A stretch of 64,000 bases of DNA from Petrolisthes cinctipes (taxonomy: Eukaryota; Arthropoda; Malacostraca; Decapoda; Porcellanidae): contig JAWQEG010001306.1 in the NCBI GenBank assembly GCA_033782935.1, positions 1,240,001-1,304,000 on the forward strand, in the 5' to 3' direction. The notes beneath the pieces were generated by a model. The model was not told the DNA's origin. It saw nothing but the letters and a program-made list of their open reading frames with translations, and searched no databases. Positions 12,501 to 27,900 of this stretch are shown in pieces. The position numbers and the translations under genes are program-made. How positions within the stretch are numbered: the first letter of the stretch is position 1; the number at the start of each line of letters is the position of its first letter.

Positions 12501-15500
12501 GTATTTTCAAAATACAGGCCAAAAACATACTGAAAATCGATCTCTTAGGTGCCCAAAAGTCGATATGTGCATGCATCTTCTGTACCCGTTTATATCTCAA
12601 ATTCTGGCCCTAAACACCCTAAAATTCGATATTTTGGGGTCCCAGAAGCGATCTGTACATGCCTACTCCGTGTTAGAGTATTTTCAAAATTCAGGCCCAA
12701 AACATGCTAAAAATCGATATTTTAGATGCCCAAAGTCAATATGTGCATGTATCTTCTGTACCCGTTTATATCTCAAATTCAGGCTCAAAACACCCGAAAA
12801 TTCAATATTTTGGTGTCCCAGAAGCAATCTGTACATGCCTACACAGTGCTAGAATATTTTCAAAATATAGGCTAAAAACATGCTAAAAATCGACATTTTA
12901 GGTGCCAAAAAATCGACATCTCAAATTCAGTCCCAAAACACCCGAAAATTCGATATTTAGAGGTCCCAGAAGGTATCTGTACATGCATACTCCGTGTTAG
13001 AGTATTTTCAAAATACAGGCCAAAAACATACTGAAAATCGATCTTTTAGGTGCCCAAAAGTCGATATGTGCATGCATCTTCTGTACCCGTTTATATCTCA
13101 AATTCTGGCCCTAAACACCCGAAAATTCGATATTTTGGGGTCCCAGAAGCGATCTGTACATGCCTACTCCGTGTTAGAGTATTTTCAAAATTCAGGCCCA
13201 AAACATGCTGAAAATCGATATTTTTGGTGCCCAAAGTCAATATGTGCATGTATCTTCTGTACCCGTTTATATCTCAAATTCAGGCTCAAAACACCCGAAA
13301 TTTTGGGGGCCCAGAAGCAATCTGTACAGTGCTAGAATATTTTCAAAATATAGGCTAAAAACATGGTAAAAATCGATCTTTTAGGTGCCAAAAAGTCGAT
13401 ATCTCAAATTCAGTCCCAAAACACCCGAAAATTCGACATTTAGAGGTCCCAGAAGCGATCTGTACATGCCTACTCCGTGTTAGAGTATTTTCAAAATACT
13501 TGCTCAAAACATACTGAAAATCGATCTTTTAGGTGCACAAAAGTCGATATGTGCATGCATCTTCAGTACCCGTTTATATCTCAAATTCAGGCTCAAAACA
13601 CCCGAAAATTCAATATTTTGGGGTCCCAGAAGCAATCTGTACATGCCTACTCAGTGTTAGAGTATTTTCAAAATACAGGCCCAAAACATGCTGAAAATCG
13701 ATATTTTAGATGCCCAAAGTCAATATGTGCATGTATCTTCTGTACCCGTTTATATCTCAAATTCAGGCTCAAAACACCCGAAAATTCAATATTTTGGGGT
13801 CCCAGAAGCAATTTGTACATGCCTACACAGTGCTAGAATATTTTCAAAATACAGGCCCAAAACATGCTAAAAATCGACATTTTAGGTGCCAAAAAATCGA
13901 TATCTCAAATTCAGTCCCAAAACACCCGAAAATTCGATATTTAGAGGCCCCAGAAGGTATCTGTACATGCCTACTCCGTGTTAGAGTATTTTCAAAATAC
14001 AGGCCAAAAACATACTGAAAATCGATCTTTTAGGTGCCCAAAAGTCGATATGTGCATGCATCTTCTGTACCCGTTTATATCTCAAATTCTGGCCCTAAAC
14101 ACCCGAAAATTCGATATTTTGGGGTCCCAGAAGCGATCTGTACATGCCTACTCCGTGTTAGAGTATTTTCAAAATACAGGCCCAAAACATGCTGAAAATC
14201 GATATATTTGGTGCCCAAAGTCAGTATGTGCATGTATCTTCTGTACCCGTTTATATCTCAAATTCAGGCTCAAAACACCCGAAAATTCAATATTTTGGGG
14301 TCCCAGAAGCAATCTGTACATGCCTACTCAGTGCTAGAATATTTTCAAAATATAGGCTAAAAACATGCTAAAAATCGATCTTTTAGGTGCCAAAAAGTCG
14401 ATATCTCAAATTCAGTCCCAAAACACCCGAAAATTCGATATTTAGAGGTCCCAGAAGGTTTCTGTACATGCCTACTCTGTGTTAGAGTATTTTCAAAATA
14501 CAGGCCAAAAACATACTGAAAATCGATCTTTTAGGTGCCCAAAAGTCGATATGTGCATGCATCTTCTGTACCCGTTTATATCTCAAATTCTTGCCCTAAA
14601 CACCCGAAAATTCGATATTTTGGGGTCCCAGAAGCGATCTGTACATGCCTACTCTGTGTTAGAGTATTTTCAAAATTCAGGCTCAAAACATGCTGAAAAT
14701 CGATATTTTTGGTGCCCAAAGTCAATATGTGCATGTATCTTCTGTACCCGTTTATATCTCAAATTCAAGCTCGAAACACCCGAAAATTCAATATTTTGGG
14801 GTCCCAGAAGCAATCTGTACATGCCTACTCAGTGCTAGAATATTTTCAAAATATAGGCTAAAAACATGCTAAAAATCGACATTTTAGGTGCCAAAAAATC
14901 GATATCTCAAATTCAGTCCCAAAACACCCGAAAATTCGATATTTAGAGGTCCCAGAAGGTATCTGTACATGCCTTCTCCGTGTTAGAGTATTTTCAAAAT
15001 ACAGGCCAAAAACATACTGAAAATCGATCTTTTAGGTGCCCAAAAGTCGATATGTGCATGCATCTTCAGTACCCGTTTATATCTCAAATTCTGGCCCAAA
15101 ACACCCGAAAATTCGATATTTTGGGGTCCCAGAAGCGATCTGTACATGCCTACTCAGTGTTAGAGTATTTTCAAAATACAGGCCCAAAACATGCTGAAAA
15201 TCGATATTTTAGATGCCCAAAGTCAATATGTGCATGTATCTTCTGTACCCGTTTATATCTCAAATTCAGGCTCAAAACACCCGAAAATTCAATATTTTGG
15301 GGTCCCAGAAGCAATCTGTACAGTGCTAGAATATTTTCAAAATATAGGCTAAAAACATGCTAAAAATCGACATTTTAGGTGCCAAAAAATCGATATCTCA
15401 AATTCAGTCCCAAAACACCCGAAAATTCGATATTTAGAGGTCCCAGAAGGTATCTGTACATGCCTTCTCCGTGTTAGAGTAATTTCAAAATACAGGCCAA

Positions 15501-16780
15501 AAACATAATGAAAATCGATCTTTTAGGTGCACAAAAGTCGATATGTGCATGCATCTTCAGTACCCGTTTATATCTCAAATTCAGGCTGAAAACACCCGAA
15601 AATTCAATATTTTGGGGTCCCAGAAGCAATCTGTACATGCCTACTCAGTGTTAGAGTATTTTCAAAATACAGGCCCAAAACATGCTGAAAATCGATATTT
15701 TAGATGCCCAAAGTCAATATGTGCATGTATCTTCTGTACCCGTTTATATCTCAAATTCAGGCTCAAAACACCCGAAAATTCAATATTTTGGGGTCCCAGA
15801 AGCAATCTGTACATGCTTACACAGTGGTAGAATATTTTCAAAATATAGGCTAAAAACATGCTAAAAATCGACATTTTAGGTGCCAAAAAATCGATATCTC
15901 AAATTCAGTCCGAAAACACCCGAAAATTCGATATTTAGAGGTCCCAGAAGGTATCTGTACATGCCTACTCCGTGTTAGAGTATTTTCAAAATACAGGCCA
16001 AAAACATACTGAAAATCGATCTCTTAGGTGCCCAAAAGTCGATATGTGCATGCATCTTCTGTACCCGTTTATATCTCAAATTCTGGCCCTAAACACCCTA
16101 AAATTCGATATTTTGGGGTCCCAGAAGCGATCTGTACATGCCTACTCCGTGTTAGAGTATTTTCAAAATTCAGGCCCAAAACATGCTAAAAATCGATATT
16201 TTAGATGCCCAAAGTCAATATGTGCATGTATCTTCTGTACCCGTTTATATCTCAAATTCAGGCTCAAAACACCCGAAAATTCAATATTTTGGTGTCCCAG
16301 AAGCAATCTGTACATGCCTACACAGTGCTAGAATATTTTCAAAATATAGGCTAAAAACATGCTAAAAATCGACATTTTAGGTGCCAAAAAATCGACATCT
16401 CAAATTCAGTCCCAAAACACCCGAAAATTCGATATTTAGAGGTCCCAGAAGGTATCTGTACATGCATACTCCGTGTTAGAGTATTTTCAAAATACAGGCC
16501 AAAAACATACTGAAAATCGATCTTTTAGGTGCCCAAAAGTCGATATGTGCATGCATCTTCTGTACCCGTTTATATCTCAAATTCTGGCCCTAAACACCCG
16601 AAAATTCGATATTTTGGGGTCCCAGTAGCGATCTGTACATGCCTACTCCGTGTTAGAGTATTTTCAAAATTCAGGCCCAAAACATGCTGAAAATCGATAT
16701 TTTTGGTGCCCAAAGTCAATATGTGCATGTATCTTCTGTACCCGTTTATATCTCAAATTCAGGCTCAAAACACCCGAAAA
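6519..16780. repeat. Three tandem copies of a 3479-bp super-repeat
   Basis: Landmarks recur at exactly 3479 bp: 6519, 9998, 13477; 7020, 10499, 13978; 7521, 11000, 14479; 8022, 11501, 14980; 8585, 12064, 15543. The period equals five 501-bp units plus one 491-bp and one 483-bp unit. A rare 'aacatggtaaaaatcg' variant marks equivalent places near 9875 and 13365. The third copy stops matching near 16780. The first copy's start is less certain and could extend a few hundred bases further left. Confidence 0.85.
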
Positions 16781-19700
16781 TTCAATATTTTGGGGTTCCA
16801 GAAGCAATCTGTACATGCTTACTCAGTGCTAGAATATTTTCAAAATATAGGCTAAAAACATGCTAAAAATCGATCTTTTAGGTGCCAAAAAGTCGATATC
16901 TCAAATTCAGTCCCAAAACACCCGAAAGTTCGATATTTAGGGGTCCCAGAAGCGATCTGTACATGCCTACTCCGTGTTAGAGTATTTTCAAAATACATGC
17001 TCAAAACATACTGAAAATCGATCTTTTAGGTGCACAAAAGTCGATATGTGCATGCATCTTCTGTACCCGTTTATATCTCAAATTCAGGCTCAAAACACCC
17101 GAAAATTAAATATTTTGGGGTCCCAGAAGCAATCTGTACATGCCTATTCAGTGTTAGAGTATTTTCAAAATACTGGCCCAAAACATGCTGAAAATCGATA
17201 TTTTAGATGCCCAAAGTCAATATGTGCATGTATCTTCTGTACCCGTTTATATCTCAAATTCAGGCTCAAAACACCCGAAAATTCAATATTTTGGGGGCCC
17301 AGAAGCAATCTGTACATGCCTACACAGTGCTAGAATATTTTCAAAATATAGGCTAAAAACATGCTAAAAATCGACATTTTAGGTGCCAAAAAATCGATAT
17401 CTCAAATTCAGTCCCAAAACACCCGAAAATTCGATATTTAGAAGTCCTAGAAGGTATCTGTACATGCCTACTCCGTGTTAGAGTATTTTCAAAATACAGG
17501 CCAAAAACATACTGAAAATCGATCTTTTAGGTGCCCAAAAGTCGATATGTGCATGCATCTTCTGTACCCGTTTATATCTCAAATTCTGGCCCTAAACACC
17601 CGAAAATTCGATATTTTGGGGTCCCAGAAGCGATCTGTACATGCCTACTCCGTGTTAGAGTATTTTCAAAATTCAGGCCCAAAACATGCTGAAAATCGAT
17701 ATTTTTGGTGCCCAAAGTCAATATGAGCATGTATCTTCTGTACCCGTTTATATCTCAAATTCAGGCTCAAAACACCCAAAAATTCAATATTTTGGGGTCC
17801 CAGAAGCAATCTGTACATGCCTACACAGTGCTAGAATATTTTCAAAATATAGGCTAAAAACATGCTAAAAATCGATCTTTTAGGTGCCAAAAAGTCGATA
17901 TCTCAAATTCAGTCCCAAAACACCCGAAAATTTGATATTTAGGGGTCCCAGAAGCGATCTGTACATGCCTACTCCGTGTTAGAGTATTTTCAAAATACAT
18001 GCTCAAAACATACTGAAAATCGATCTTTTAGGTGCACAAAAGTCGATATGTGCATGCATCTTCAGTACCCGTTTATATCTCAAATTCAGGCTCAAAAATC
18101 CCGAAAATTCAATATTTTGGGGTCCCAGAAGCAATCTGTACATGCCTACTCAGTGTTAGAGTATTTTCAAAATACAGGCCCAAAACATGCTGAAAATCGA
18201 TATTTTAGATGCCCAAAGTCAATATGTGCATTTATCTTCTGTACCCGTTTATATCTCAAATTCAGGCTCAAAACACCCGAAATTTTGGGGTCCCAGAAGC
18301 AATCTGTACAGTGCTAGAATATTTTCAAAATATAGGCTAAAAACATGGTAAAAATCGATCTTTTAGGTGCCAAAAAGTCGATATCTCAAATTCAGTCCCA
18401 AAACACCCGAAAATTCGACATTTAGAGGTCCCAGAAGCGATCTGTACATGCCTACTCCGTGTTAGAGTATTTTCAAAATACTTGCTCAAAACATACTGAA
18501 AATCGATCTTTTAGGTGCACAAAAGTCGATATGTGCATGCATCTTCAGTACCCGTTTATATCTCAAATTCAGGCTCAAAACACCCGAAAATTCAATATTT
18601 TGGGGTCCCAGAAGCAATCTGTACATGCCTACTCAGTGTTAGAGTATTTTCAAAATACAGGCCCAAAACATGCTGAAAATCGATATTTTAGATGCCCAAA
18701 GTCAATATGTGCATGTATCTTCTGTACCCGTTTATATCTCAAATTCAGGCTCAAAACACCCGAAAATTCAATATTTTGGGGTCCCAGAAGCAATTTGTAC
18801 ATGCCTACACAGTGCTAGAATATTTTCAAAATATAGGCCCAAAACATGCGAAAAATCGACATTTTAGGTGCCAAAAAATCGATATCTCAAATTCAGTCCC
18901 AAAACACCCGAAAATTCGATATTTAGAGGCCCCAGAAGGTATCTGTACATGCCTACTCCGTGTTAGAGTATTTTCAAAATACAGGCCAAAAACATACTGA
19001 AAATCGATCTTTTAGGTGCCCAAAAGTCGATATGTGCATGCATCTTCTGTACCCGTTTATATCTCAAATTCTGGCCCTAAACACCCGAAAATTCGATATT
19101 TTGGGGTCCCAGAAGCGATCTGTACATGCCTACTCCGTGTTAGAGTATTTTCAAAATACAGGCCCAAAACATGCTGAAAATCGATATATTTGGTGCCCAA
19201 AGTCAGTATGTGCATGTATCTTCTGTACCCGTTTATATCTCAAATTCAGGCTCAAAACACCCGAAAATTCAATATTTTGGGGTCCCAGAAGCAATCTGTA
19301 CATGCCTACTCAGTGCTAGAATATTTTCAAAATATAGGCTAAAAACATGCTAAAAATCGATCTTTTAGGTGCCAAAAAGTCGATATCTCAAATTCAGTCC
19401 CAAAACACCCGAAAATTAAATATTTAGAGGTCCCAGAAGGTTTCTGTACATGCCTACTCCGTGTTAGAGTATTTTCAAAATACAGGCCAAAAACATACTG
19501 AAAATCGATCTTTTAGGTGCCCAAAAGTCGATATGTGCATGCATCTTCTGTACCCGTTTATATCTCAAATTCTTGCACTAAACACCCGAAAATTCGATAT
19601 TTTGGGGTCCCAGAAGCGATCTGTACATGCCTACTCCGTGTTAGAGTATTTTCAAAATACTTGCTCAAAACATACTGAAAATCGATCTTTTAGGTGCACA

Positions 19701-21956
19701 AAAGTCGATATGTGCATGCATCTTCAGTACCCGTTTATATCTCAAATTGAGGCTCAAAACACCCGAAAATTCAATATTTTGGGGTCCCAGAAGCAATCTG
19801 TACAGTGCTAAAATATTTTCAAAATATAGGCTAAAAACATGCTAAAAATCGATCTTTTAGGTGCCAAAAAGTCGATATCTCAAATTCAGTCCCAAAACAC
19901 CCGAAAATTTGATATTTAGGGGTCCCAGAAGCGATCTGTACATGCCTACTCCGTGTTAGAGTATTTTCAAAATACATGCTCAAAACATACTGAAAATCGA
20001 TCTTTTAGGTGCACAAAAGTCGATATGTGCATGCATCTTCAGTACCCGTTTATATCTCAAATTCAGGCTCAAAACACCCGAAAATTCAATATTTTGGGGT
20101 CCCAGAAGCAATCTGTACATGCCTACTCAGTGTTAGAGTATTTTCAAAATACAGGCCCAAAACATGCTGAAAATCGATATTTTAGATGCCCAAAGTCAAT
20201 ATGTGCATGTACCTTCTGTACCCGTTTATATCTCAAATTCAGGCTCAAAACACCCGAAATTTCAATATTTTGGGGTCCCAGAAGCAATCTGTACATGCCT
20301 ACACAGTGCTAGAATATTTTCAAAATATAGGCTAAAAACATGCTAAAAATCGACATTTTAGGTGCCAAAAAATCGATATTTCAAATTCAGTCCCAAAACA
20401 CCCGAAAATTCGATATTTAGAGGTCCCAGAAGGTATCTGTACATGCCTACTCCGTGTTAGAGTATTTTCAAAATACATGCTCAAAACATACTGAAAATCG
20501 ATCTTTTAGGTGCACAAAAGTCGATATGTGCATGCATCTTCAGTACCCGTTTATATCTCAAATTCAGGCTCAAAACACCCGAAAATTCAATATTTTGGGG
20601 TCCCAGAAGCAATCTGTACATGCCTATTCAGTGTTAGAGTATTTTCAAAATACAGGCCCAAAACATGCTGAAAATCGATATTTTAGATGCCCAAAGTCAA
20701 TATGTGCATGCATCTTCTGTACCCGTTTATATCTCAAATTCAGGCTCAAAACACCCGAAAATTCAATATTTTGGGGTCCCAGAAGCAATCTGTACATGCC
20801 TACACAGTGCTAGAATATTTTCAAAATACAGGCCCAAAACATGCTAAAAATCGACATTTTAGGTGCCAAAAAATCGATATCTCAAATTCAGTCCCAAAAC
20901 ACCCGAAAATTCGATATTTAGAGGTCCCAGAAGGTATCTGTACATGCCTACTCCGTGTTAGAGTATTTTCAAAATACAGGCCAAAAACATACTGAAAATC
21001 GATCTTTTAGGTGCACAAAAGTCGATATGTGCATGCATCTTCTGTACCCGTTTATATCTCAAATTCTGGCCCTAAACACCCGAAAATTCGATATTTTGGG
21101 GTCCCAGAAGCGATCTGAACATGCCTACTCCGTGTTAGAGTATTTTCAAAATACAGGCCCAAAACATGCTGAAAATCGATATATTTGGTGCCCAAAGTCA
21201 GTATGTGCATGTATCTTCTGTACCCGTTTATATCTCAAATTCAGGCTCAAAACACCCGAAAATTCAATATTTTGGGGTCCCAGAAGCAATCTGTACATGC
21301 CTACTCAGTGCTAGAATATTTTCAAAATATAGGCTAAAAACATGCTAAAAATCGATCTTTTAGGTGCCAAAAAGTCGATATCTCAAATTCAGTCCCAAAA
21401 CACCCGAAAATTCGATATTTAGAGGTCCCAGAAGGTTTCTTTACATGCCTACTCCGTGTTAGAGTATTTTCAAAATACAGGCCAAAAACATACTGAAAAT
21501 CGATCTCTTAGGTGCCCAAAAGTCGATATGTGCATGCATCTTCTGTACCCGTTTATATCTCAAATTCTGGCCCTAAACACCCTAAAATTCGATATTTTGG
21601 GGTCCCAGAAGCGATCTGTACATGCCTACTCCGTGTTAGAGTATTTTCAAAATTCAGGCCCAAAACATGCTAAAAATCGATATTTTAGATGCCCAAAGTC
21701 AATATGTGCATGTATCTTCTGTACCCGTTTATATCTCAAATTCAGGCTCAAAACACCCGAAAATTCAATATTTTGGGGTCCCAGAAGCAATCTGCACATG
21801 CCTACTCAGTGCTAGAATATTTTCAAAATATAGGCTAAAAACATGCTAAAAATCGATCTTTTAGGTGCCAAAAAGTCGATATCTCAAATTCAGTCCCAAA
21901 ACACCCGAAAATTCGATATTTAGGGGTCCCAGAAGCGATCTGTACATGCCTACTCC

Positions 21957-24900
21957 GTGTTAGAGTATTTTCAAAATACATGCTCAAAACATACTGAAAA
22001 TCGATCTTTTAGGTGCACAAAAGTCGACATGTGCATGCATCTTCAGTACCCGTTTATATCTCAAATTCAGGCTCAAAACACCCGAAAATTCAATATTTTG
22101 GGGTCCCAGAAGCAATCTGTACATGCCTACTCAGTGTTAGAGTATTTTCAAAATACAGGCCCAAAACATGCTGAAAATCGATATTTTAGATGCCCAAAGT
22201 CAATATGTGCATGTATCTTCTGTACCCGTTTATATCTCAAATTCAGGCTCAAAACACCCGAAAATTCAATATTTTGGGGTCCCAGAAGAAATCTGTACAG
22301 TGCTAGAATATTTTCAAAATATAGGCTAAGAACATGATAAAAATCGATCTTTTATGTGCCAAAAAGTCGATATCTCAAATTCAGTCCCAAAACACCCGAA
22401 AATTCGACATTTAGGGGTCCCAGAAGCGATCTGTACATGCCTACTCCGTGTTAGAGTATTTTAAAAATACTTGCTCAAAACATACTGAAAATCGATCTTT
22501 TAGGTGCACAAAAGTCGATATGTGCATGCATCTTCAGTACCCGTTTATATCTCAAATTCAGGCTCAAAACACCCGAAAATTCAATATTTTGGGGTCCCAG
22601 AAGCAATCTGTACATGCCTACTCAGTGTTAGAGTATTTTCAAAATACAGGCCCAAAACATGCTGAAAATCGATATTTTAGATGCCCAAAGTCAATATGTG
22701 CATGTAACTTCTGTACCCGTTTATATCTCAAATTCAGGCTCAAAACACCCGAAAATTCAATATTTTCGGGTCCCAGAAGCAATCTGTACATGCCTACTCA
22801 GTGCTAGAATATTTTCAAAATATAGGCTAAAAACATGCTAAAAATCCACATTTTAGGTGCCAAAAACTCAATATCTCAAATTCAGCCCCAAATCACCCGA
22901 AAATTCGATATTTAGAGGTCCCAGAAGGTATCTGTACATGCCTACGCCGTGTTCGAGTATTTTCAAAATATAGGCCAAAAACATACTGAAAATCGATCTT
23001 TTAGGTGCCCAAAAGTCGATATGTGCATGCATCTTCTGTACCCGTTTATATCTCAAATTCTGGCCCTAAACACCCGAAAATTCGATATTTTGGGGTCCCA
23101 GAAGCGATCTGTACATGCCTACTCCGTGTTAGAGTATTTTCAAAATTCAGGCCCAAAACATGCTGAAAATCGATATTTTTGGTGCCCAAAGTCAATATGT
23201 GCATGTATCTTCTGTACCCGTTTATATCTCAAATTCAGGCTCAAAACACCAGAAAATTCAATATTTTAGGGTCCCAGAAGCAATCTGTACATGCCTACTC
23301 AGTGCTAGAATATTTTCAAAATATAGGCTAAAAACATGCTAAAAATCGATCTTTTAGGTGCCAAAAAGTCGATATCTCAAATTCAGTCCCAAAACACCCG
23401 AAAATTCGATATTTAGGGGTCCCAGAAGCGATCTGTACATGCCTACTCCGTGTTAGAGTATTTTCAAAATACATGCTCAAAACATACTGAAAATCGATCT
23501 TTTAGGTGCACAAAAGTCGATATGTGCATGCATCTTCAGTACCCGTTTATATCTCAAATTCAGGCTCAAAACACCCGAAAATTCAATATTTTGGGGTCCC
23601 AGAAGCAATCTGTACATGCCTACTCAGTGTTAGAGTATTTTCAAAATACAGGCCCAAAACATGCTGAAAATCGATATTTTAGATGCCCAAAGTCAATATG
23701 TGCATGTATCTTCTGTACCCGTTTATATCTCAAATTCAGGCTCAAAACACCCGAAAATTCAATATTTTGGGGTCCCAGAAGCAATCTGTACATGCCTACA
23801 CAGTGCTAGAATATTTTCAAAATATAGGCTAAAAACATGCAAAAAATCGACATTTTAGGTGCCAAAAAATCGAGATCTCAAATTCAGTCCCAAAACACCC
23901 GAAAATTCGATATTTAGAGGTCCCAGAAGGTAACTGTACATGCCTACTCCGTTTTAGAGTATTTTCAAAATACAGGCCAAAAACAAACTGAAAATCGATC
24001 TTTTAGGTGCCCAAAAGTCGATATGTGCATGCATCTTCTGTACCCGTTTATATCTCAAATTCTGGCCCTAAACACCCGAAAATTCGATATTTTGGGGTCC
24101 CAGAAGCGATCTGTACATGCCTACTCCGTGTTAGAGTATTTTCAAAATTCAGGCCCAAAACATGCTGAAAATCGATATTTTTGGTGCCCAAAGTCAATAT
24201 GTGCATTTATCTTCTGTACCCGTTTATATCTCAAATTCAGGCTCAAAACACCCGAAAATTCAATATTTTAGGGTCCCAGAAGCAATCTGTACAGTGCTAG
24301 AATATTTTCAAAATATAGGCTAAGAACATGCTAAAAATCGATCTTTTAGGTGCCAAAAAGTCGATATCTCAAATTCAGTCCCAAAACACCCGAAAATTCG
24401 ACATTTAGGGATCCCAGAAGCGATCTGTACATGCCTACTCCGTGTTAGAGTATTTTCAGAATACTTGCTCAAAACATACTGAAAATCGATCTTTTAAGTG
24501 CACAAAAGTCGATATGTGCATGCATCTTCAGTACCCGTTTATATCTCAAATTCAGGCTCAAAACACCCGAAAATCCAATATTTTGGGGTCCCAGAAGCAA
24601 TCTGTACATGCCTACTCCGTGTTAGAGTATTTTCAAAATTCAGGCCCAAAACATGCTGAAAATCGATATTTTTGGTGCCCAAAGTCAATATGTGCATTTA
24701 TCTTCTGTACCCGTTTATATCTCAAATTCAGGCTCAAAACACCCGAAAATTCAATATTTTGGGGTCCCAGAAGCAATCTGTACAGTGCTAGAATATTTTC
24801 AAAATATAGGTTAAGAACATGCTAAAAATCGATCTTTTAGGTGCCAAAAAGTCGATATCTCAAATTCAGTCCCAAAACACCCGAAAATTCGACATTTAGG

Positions 24901-27900
24901 GATCCCAGAAGCGATCTGTACATGCCTACTCCGTGTTAGAGTATTTTCAGAATACTTGCTCAAAACATACTGAAAATCGATCTTTTAGGTGCACAAAAGT
25001 CGTTATGTGCATGTATCTTCTGTACCCGTTTATATCTCAAATTCAGGCTCAAAACACCCGAAAATTCAATATTTTGGGGTCCCAGAAGCAATCTGTACAT
25101 GCCTACACAGTGCTAGAATATTTTCAAAATATAGTCTAAAAACATGCTAAAAATCGACATTTTAGGTGCCAAAAAATCGATATCTCAAATTCAGTCCCAA
25201 AACACCCGAAAATTCGATATTTAGAGGTCCCAGAAGGTGCCTACTCCGTGTTAAAGTATTTTCAAAATACAGGCCAAAAACATACTGAAAATCGATCTTT
25301 TAGGTGCCCAAAAGTCGATATGTGCATGCATCTTCTGTACACGTTTATATCTCAAATTCTGGCCCTAAACACCCGAAAATTCGATATTTTGGGGTCCCAG
25401 AAGCAATCTGTACATGCCTACTCAGTGCTAGAATATTTTCAAAATATAGGCTAAAAACATGCTAAAAATCGATCTTTTAGGTGCCAAAAAGTCGATATCT
25501 CAAATTCAGTCCCAAAACACCCGAAAATTCGATATTTAGGGGTCCCAGAAGCGATTTGTACATGCCTACTCCGTGTTAGAGTATTTTCAAAATACATGCT
25601 CAAAACATACTGAAAATCGATCTTTTAGGTGCACAAAAGTCGACATGTGCATGCATCTTCAGTACCCGTTTATATCTCAAATTCAGGCTCAAAACACCCG
25701 AAAATTCAATATTTTGGGGTCCCAGAAGCAATCTGTACATGCCTACTCAGTGTTAGAGTATTTTCAAAATACAGGCCCAAAACATGCTGAAAATCGATAT
25801 TTTAGATGCCCAAAGTCAATATGTGCATGTATCTTCTGTACCCGTTTATATCTCAAATTCAGGCTCAAAACACCCGAAAATTCAATATTTTGGGGTCCCA
25901 GAAGAAATCTGTACAGTGCTAGAATATTTTCAAAATATAGGCTAAGAACATGATAAAAATCGATCTTTTATGTGCCAAAAAGTCGATATCTCAAATTCAG
26001 TCCCAAAACACCCGAAAATTCGACATTTAGGGGTCCCAGAAGCGATCTGTACATGCCTACTCCGTGTTAGAGTATTTTCAAAATACTTGCTCAAAACATA
26101 CTGAAAATCGATCTTTTAGGTGCACAAAAGTCGATATGTGCATGCATCTTCAGTACCCGTTTATATCTCAAATTCAGGCTCAAAACACCCGAAAATTCAA
26201 TATTTTGGGGTCCCAGAAGCAATCTGTACATGCCTACTCAGTGTTAGAGTATTTTCAAAATACAGGCCCAAAACATGCTGAAAATCGATATTTTAGATGC
26301 CTAAAGTCAATATGTGCATGTATCTTCTGTACCCGTTTATATCTCAAATTCAGGCTCAAAACACCCGAAAATTCAATATTTTCGGGTCCCAGAAGCAATC
26401 TGTACATGCCTACACAGTGCTAGAATATTTTCAAAATATAGGCTAAAAACATGCTAAAAATCGACATTTTAGGTGCCAAAAACTCAATATCTCAAATTCA
26501 GTCCCAAATCACCCGAAAATTCGATATTTAGAGGTCCCAGAAGGTATCTGTACATGCCTACGCCGTGTTCGAGTATTTTCAAAATATAGGCCAAAAACAT
26601 ACTGAAAATCGATCTTTTAGGTGCCCAAAAGTCGATATGTGCATGCATCTTCTGTACCCGTTTATATCTCAAATTCTGGCCCTAAACACCCGAAAATTCG
26701 ATATTTTGGGGTCCCAGAAGCGATCTGTACATGCCTACTCCGTGTTAGAGTATTTTCAAAATTCAGGCCCAAAACATGCTGAAAATCGATATTTTTGGTG
26801 CCCAAAGTCAATATGTGCATGTATCTTCTGTACCCGTTTATATCTCAAATTCAGGCTCAAAACACCCGAAAATTCAATATTTTAGGGTCCCAGAAGCAAT
26901 CTGTACATGCCTACTCAGTGCTAGAATATTTTCAAAATATAGGCTAAAAACATGCTAAAAATCGATCTTTTAGGTGCCAAAAAGTCGATATCTCAAATTC
27001 AGTCCCAAAACACCCGAAAATTCGATATTTAGGGGTCCCAGAAGCGATCTGTACATGCCTACTCCGTGTTAGAGTATTTTCAAAATACATGCTCAAAACA
27101 TACTGAAAATCGATCTTTTAGGTGCACAAAAGTCGATATGTGCATGCATCTTCAGTACCCGTTTATATCTCAAATTCAGGCTCAAAACACCCGAAAATTC
27201 AATATTTTGGGGTCCCAGAAGCAATCTGTACATGCCTACTCAGTGTTAGAGTATTTTCAAAATACAGGCCCAAAACATGCTGAAAATCGATATTTTAGAT
27301 GCCCAAAGTCAATATGTGCATGTATCTTCTGTACCCGTTTATATCTCAAATTCAGGCTCAAAACACCCGAAAATTCAATATTTTGGGGTCCCAGAAGCAA
27401 TCTGTACATGCCTACACAGTGCTAGAATATTTTCAAAATATAGGCTAAAAACATGCAAAAAATCGACATTTTAGGTGCCAAAAAATCGAGATCTCAAATT
27501 CAGTCCCAAAACACCCGAAAATTCGATATTTAGAGGTCCCAGAAGGTAACTGTACATGCCTACTCCATTTTAGAGTATTTTCAAAATACAGGCCAAAACC
27601 AAACTGAAAATCGATCTTTTAGGTGCCCAAAAGTCGATATGTGCATGCATCTTCTGTACCCGTTTATATCTCAAATTCTGGCCCTAAACACCCGAAAATT
27701 CGATATTTTGGGGTCCCAGAAGCGATCTGTACATGCCTACTCCGTGTTAGAGTATTTTCAAAATTCAGGCCCAAAACATGCTGAAAATCGATATTTTTGG
27801 TGCCCAAAGTCAATATGTGCATTTATCTTCTGTACCCGTTTATATCTCAAATTCAGGCTCAAAACACCCGAAAATTCAATATTTTGGGGTCCCAGAAGCA

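Noticed and set aside
12183..15886. Minus-strand open frames in the satellite (for example 12183-12407 and 15662-15886)
   Set aside because: They are exact copies 3479 bp apart, created by the loss of one stop in a repeat variant. Nothing suggests translation.
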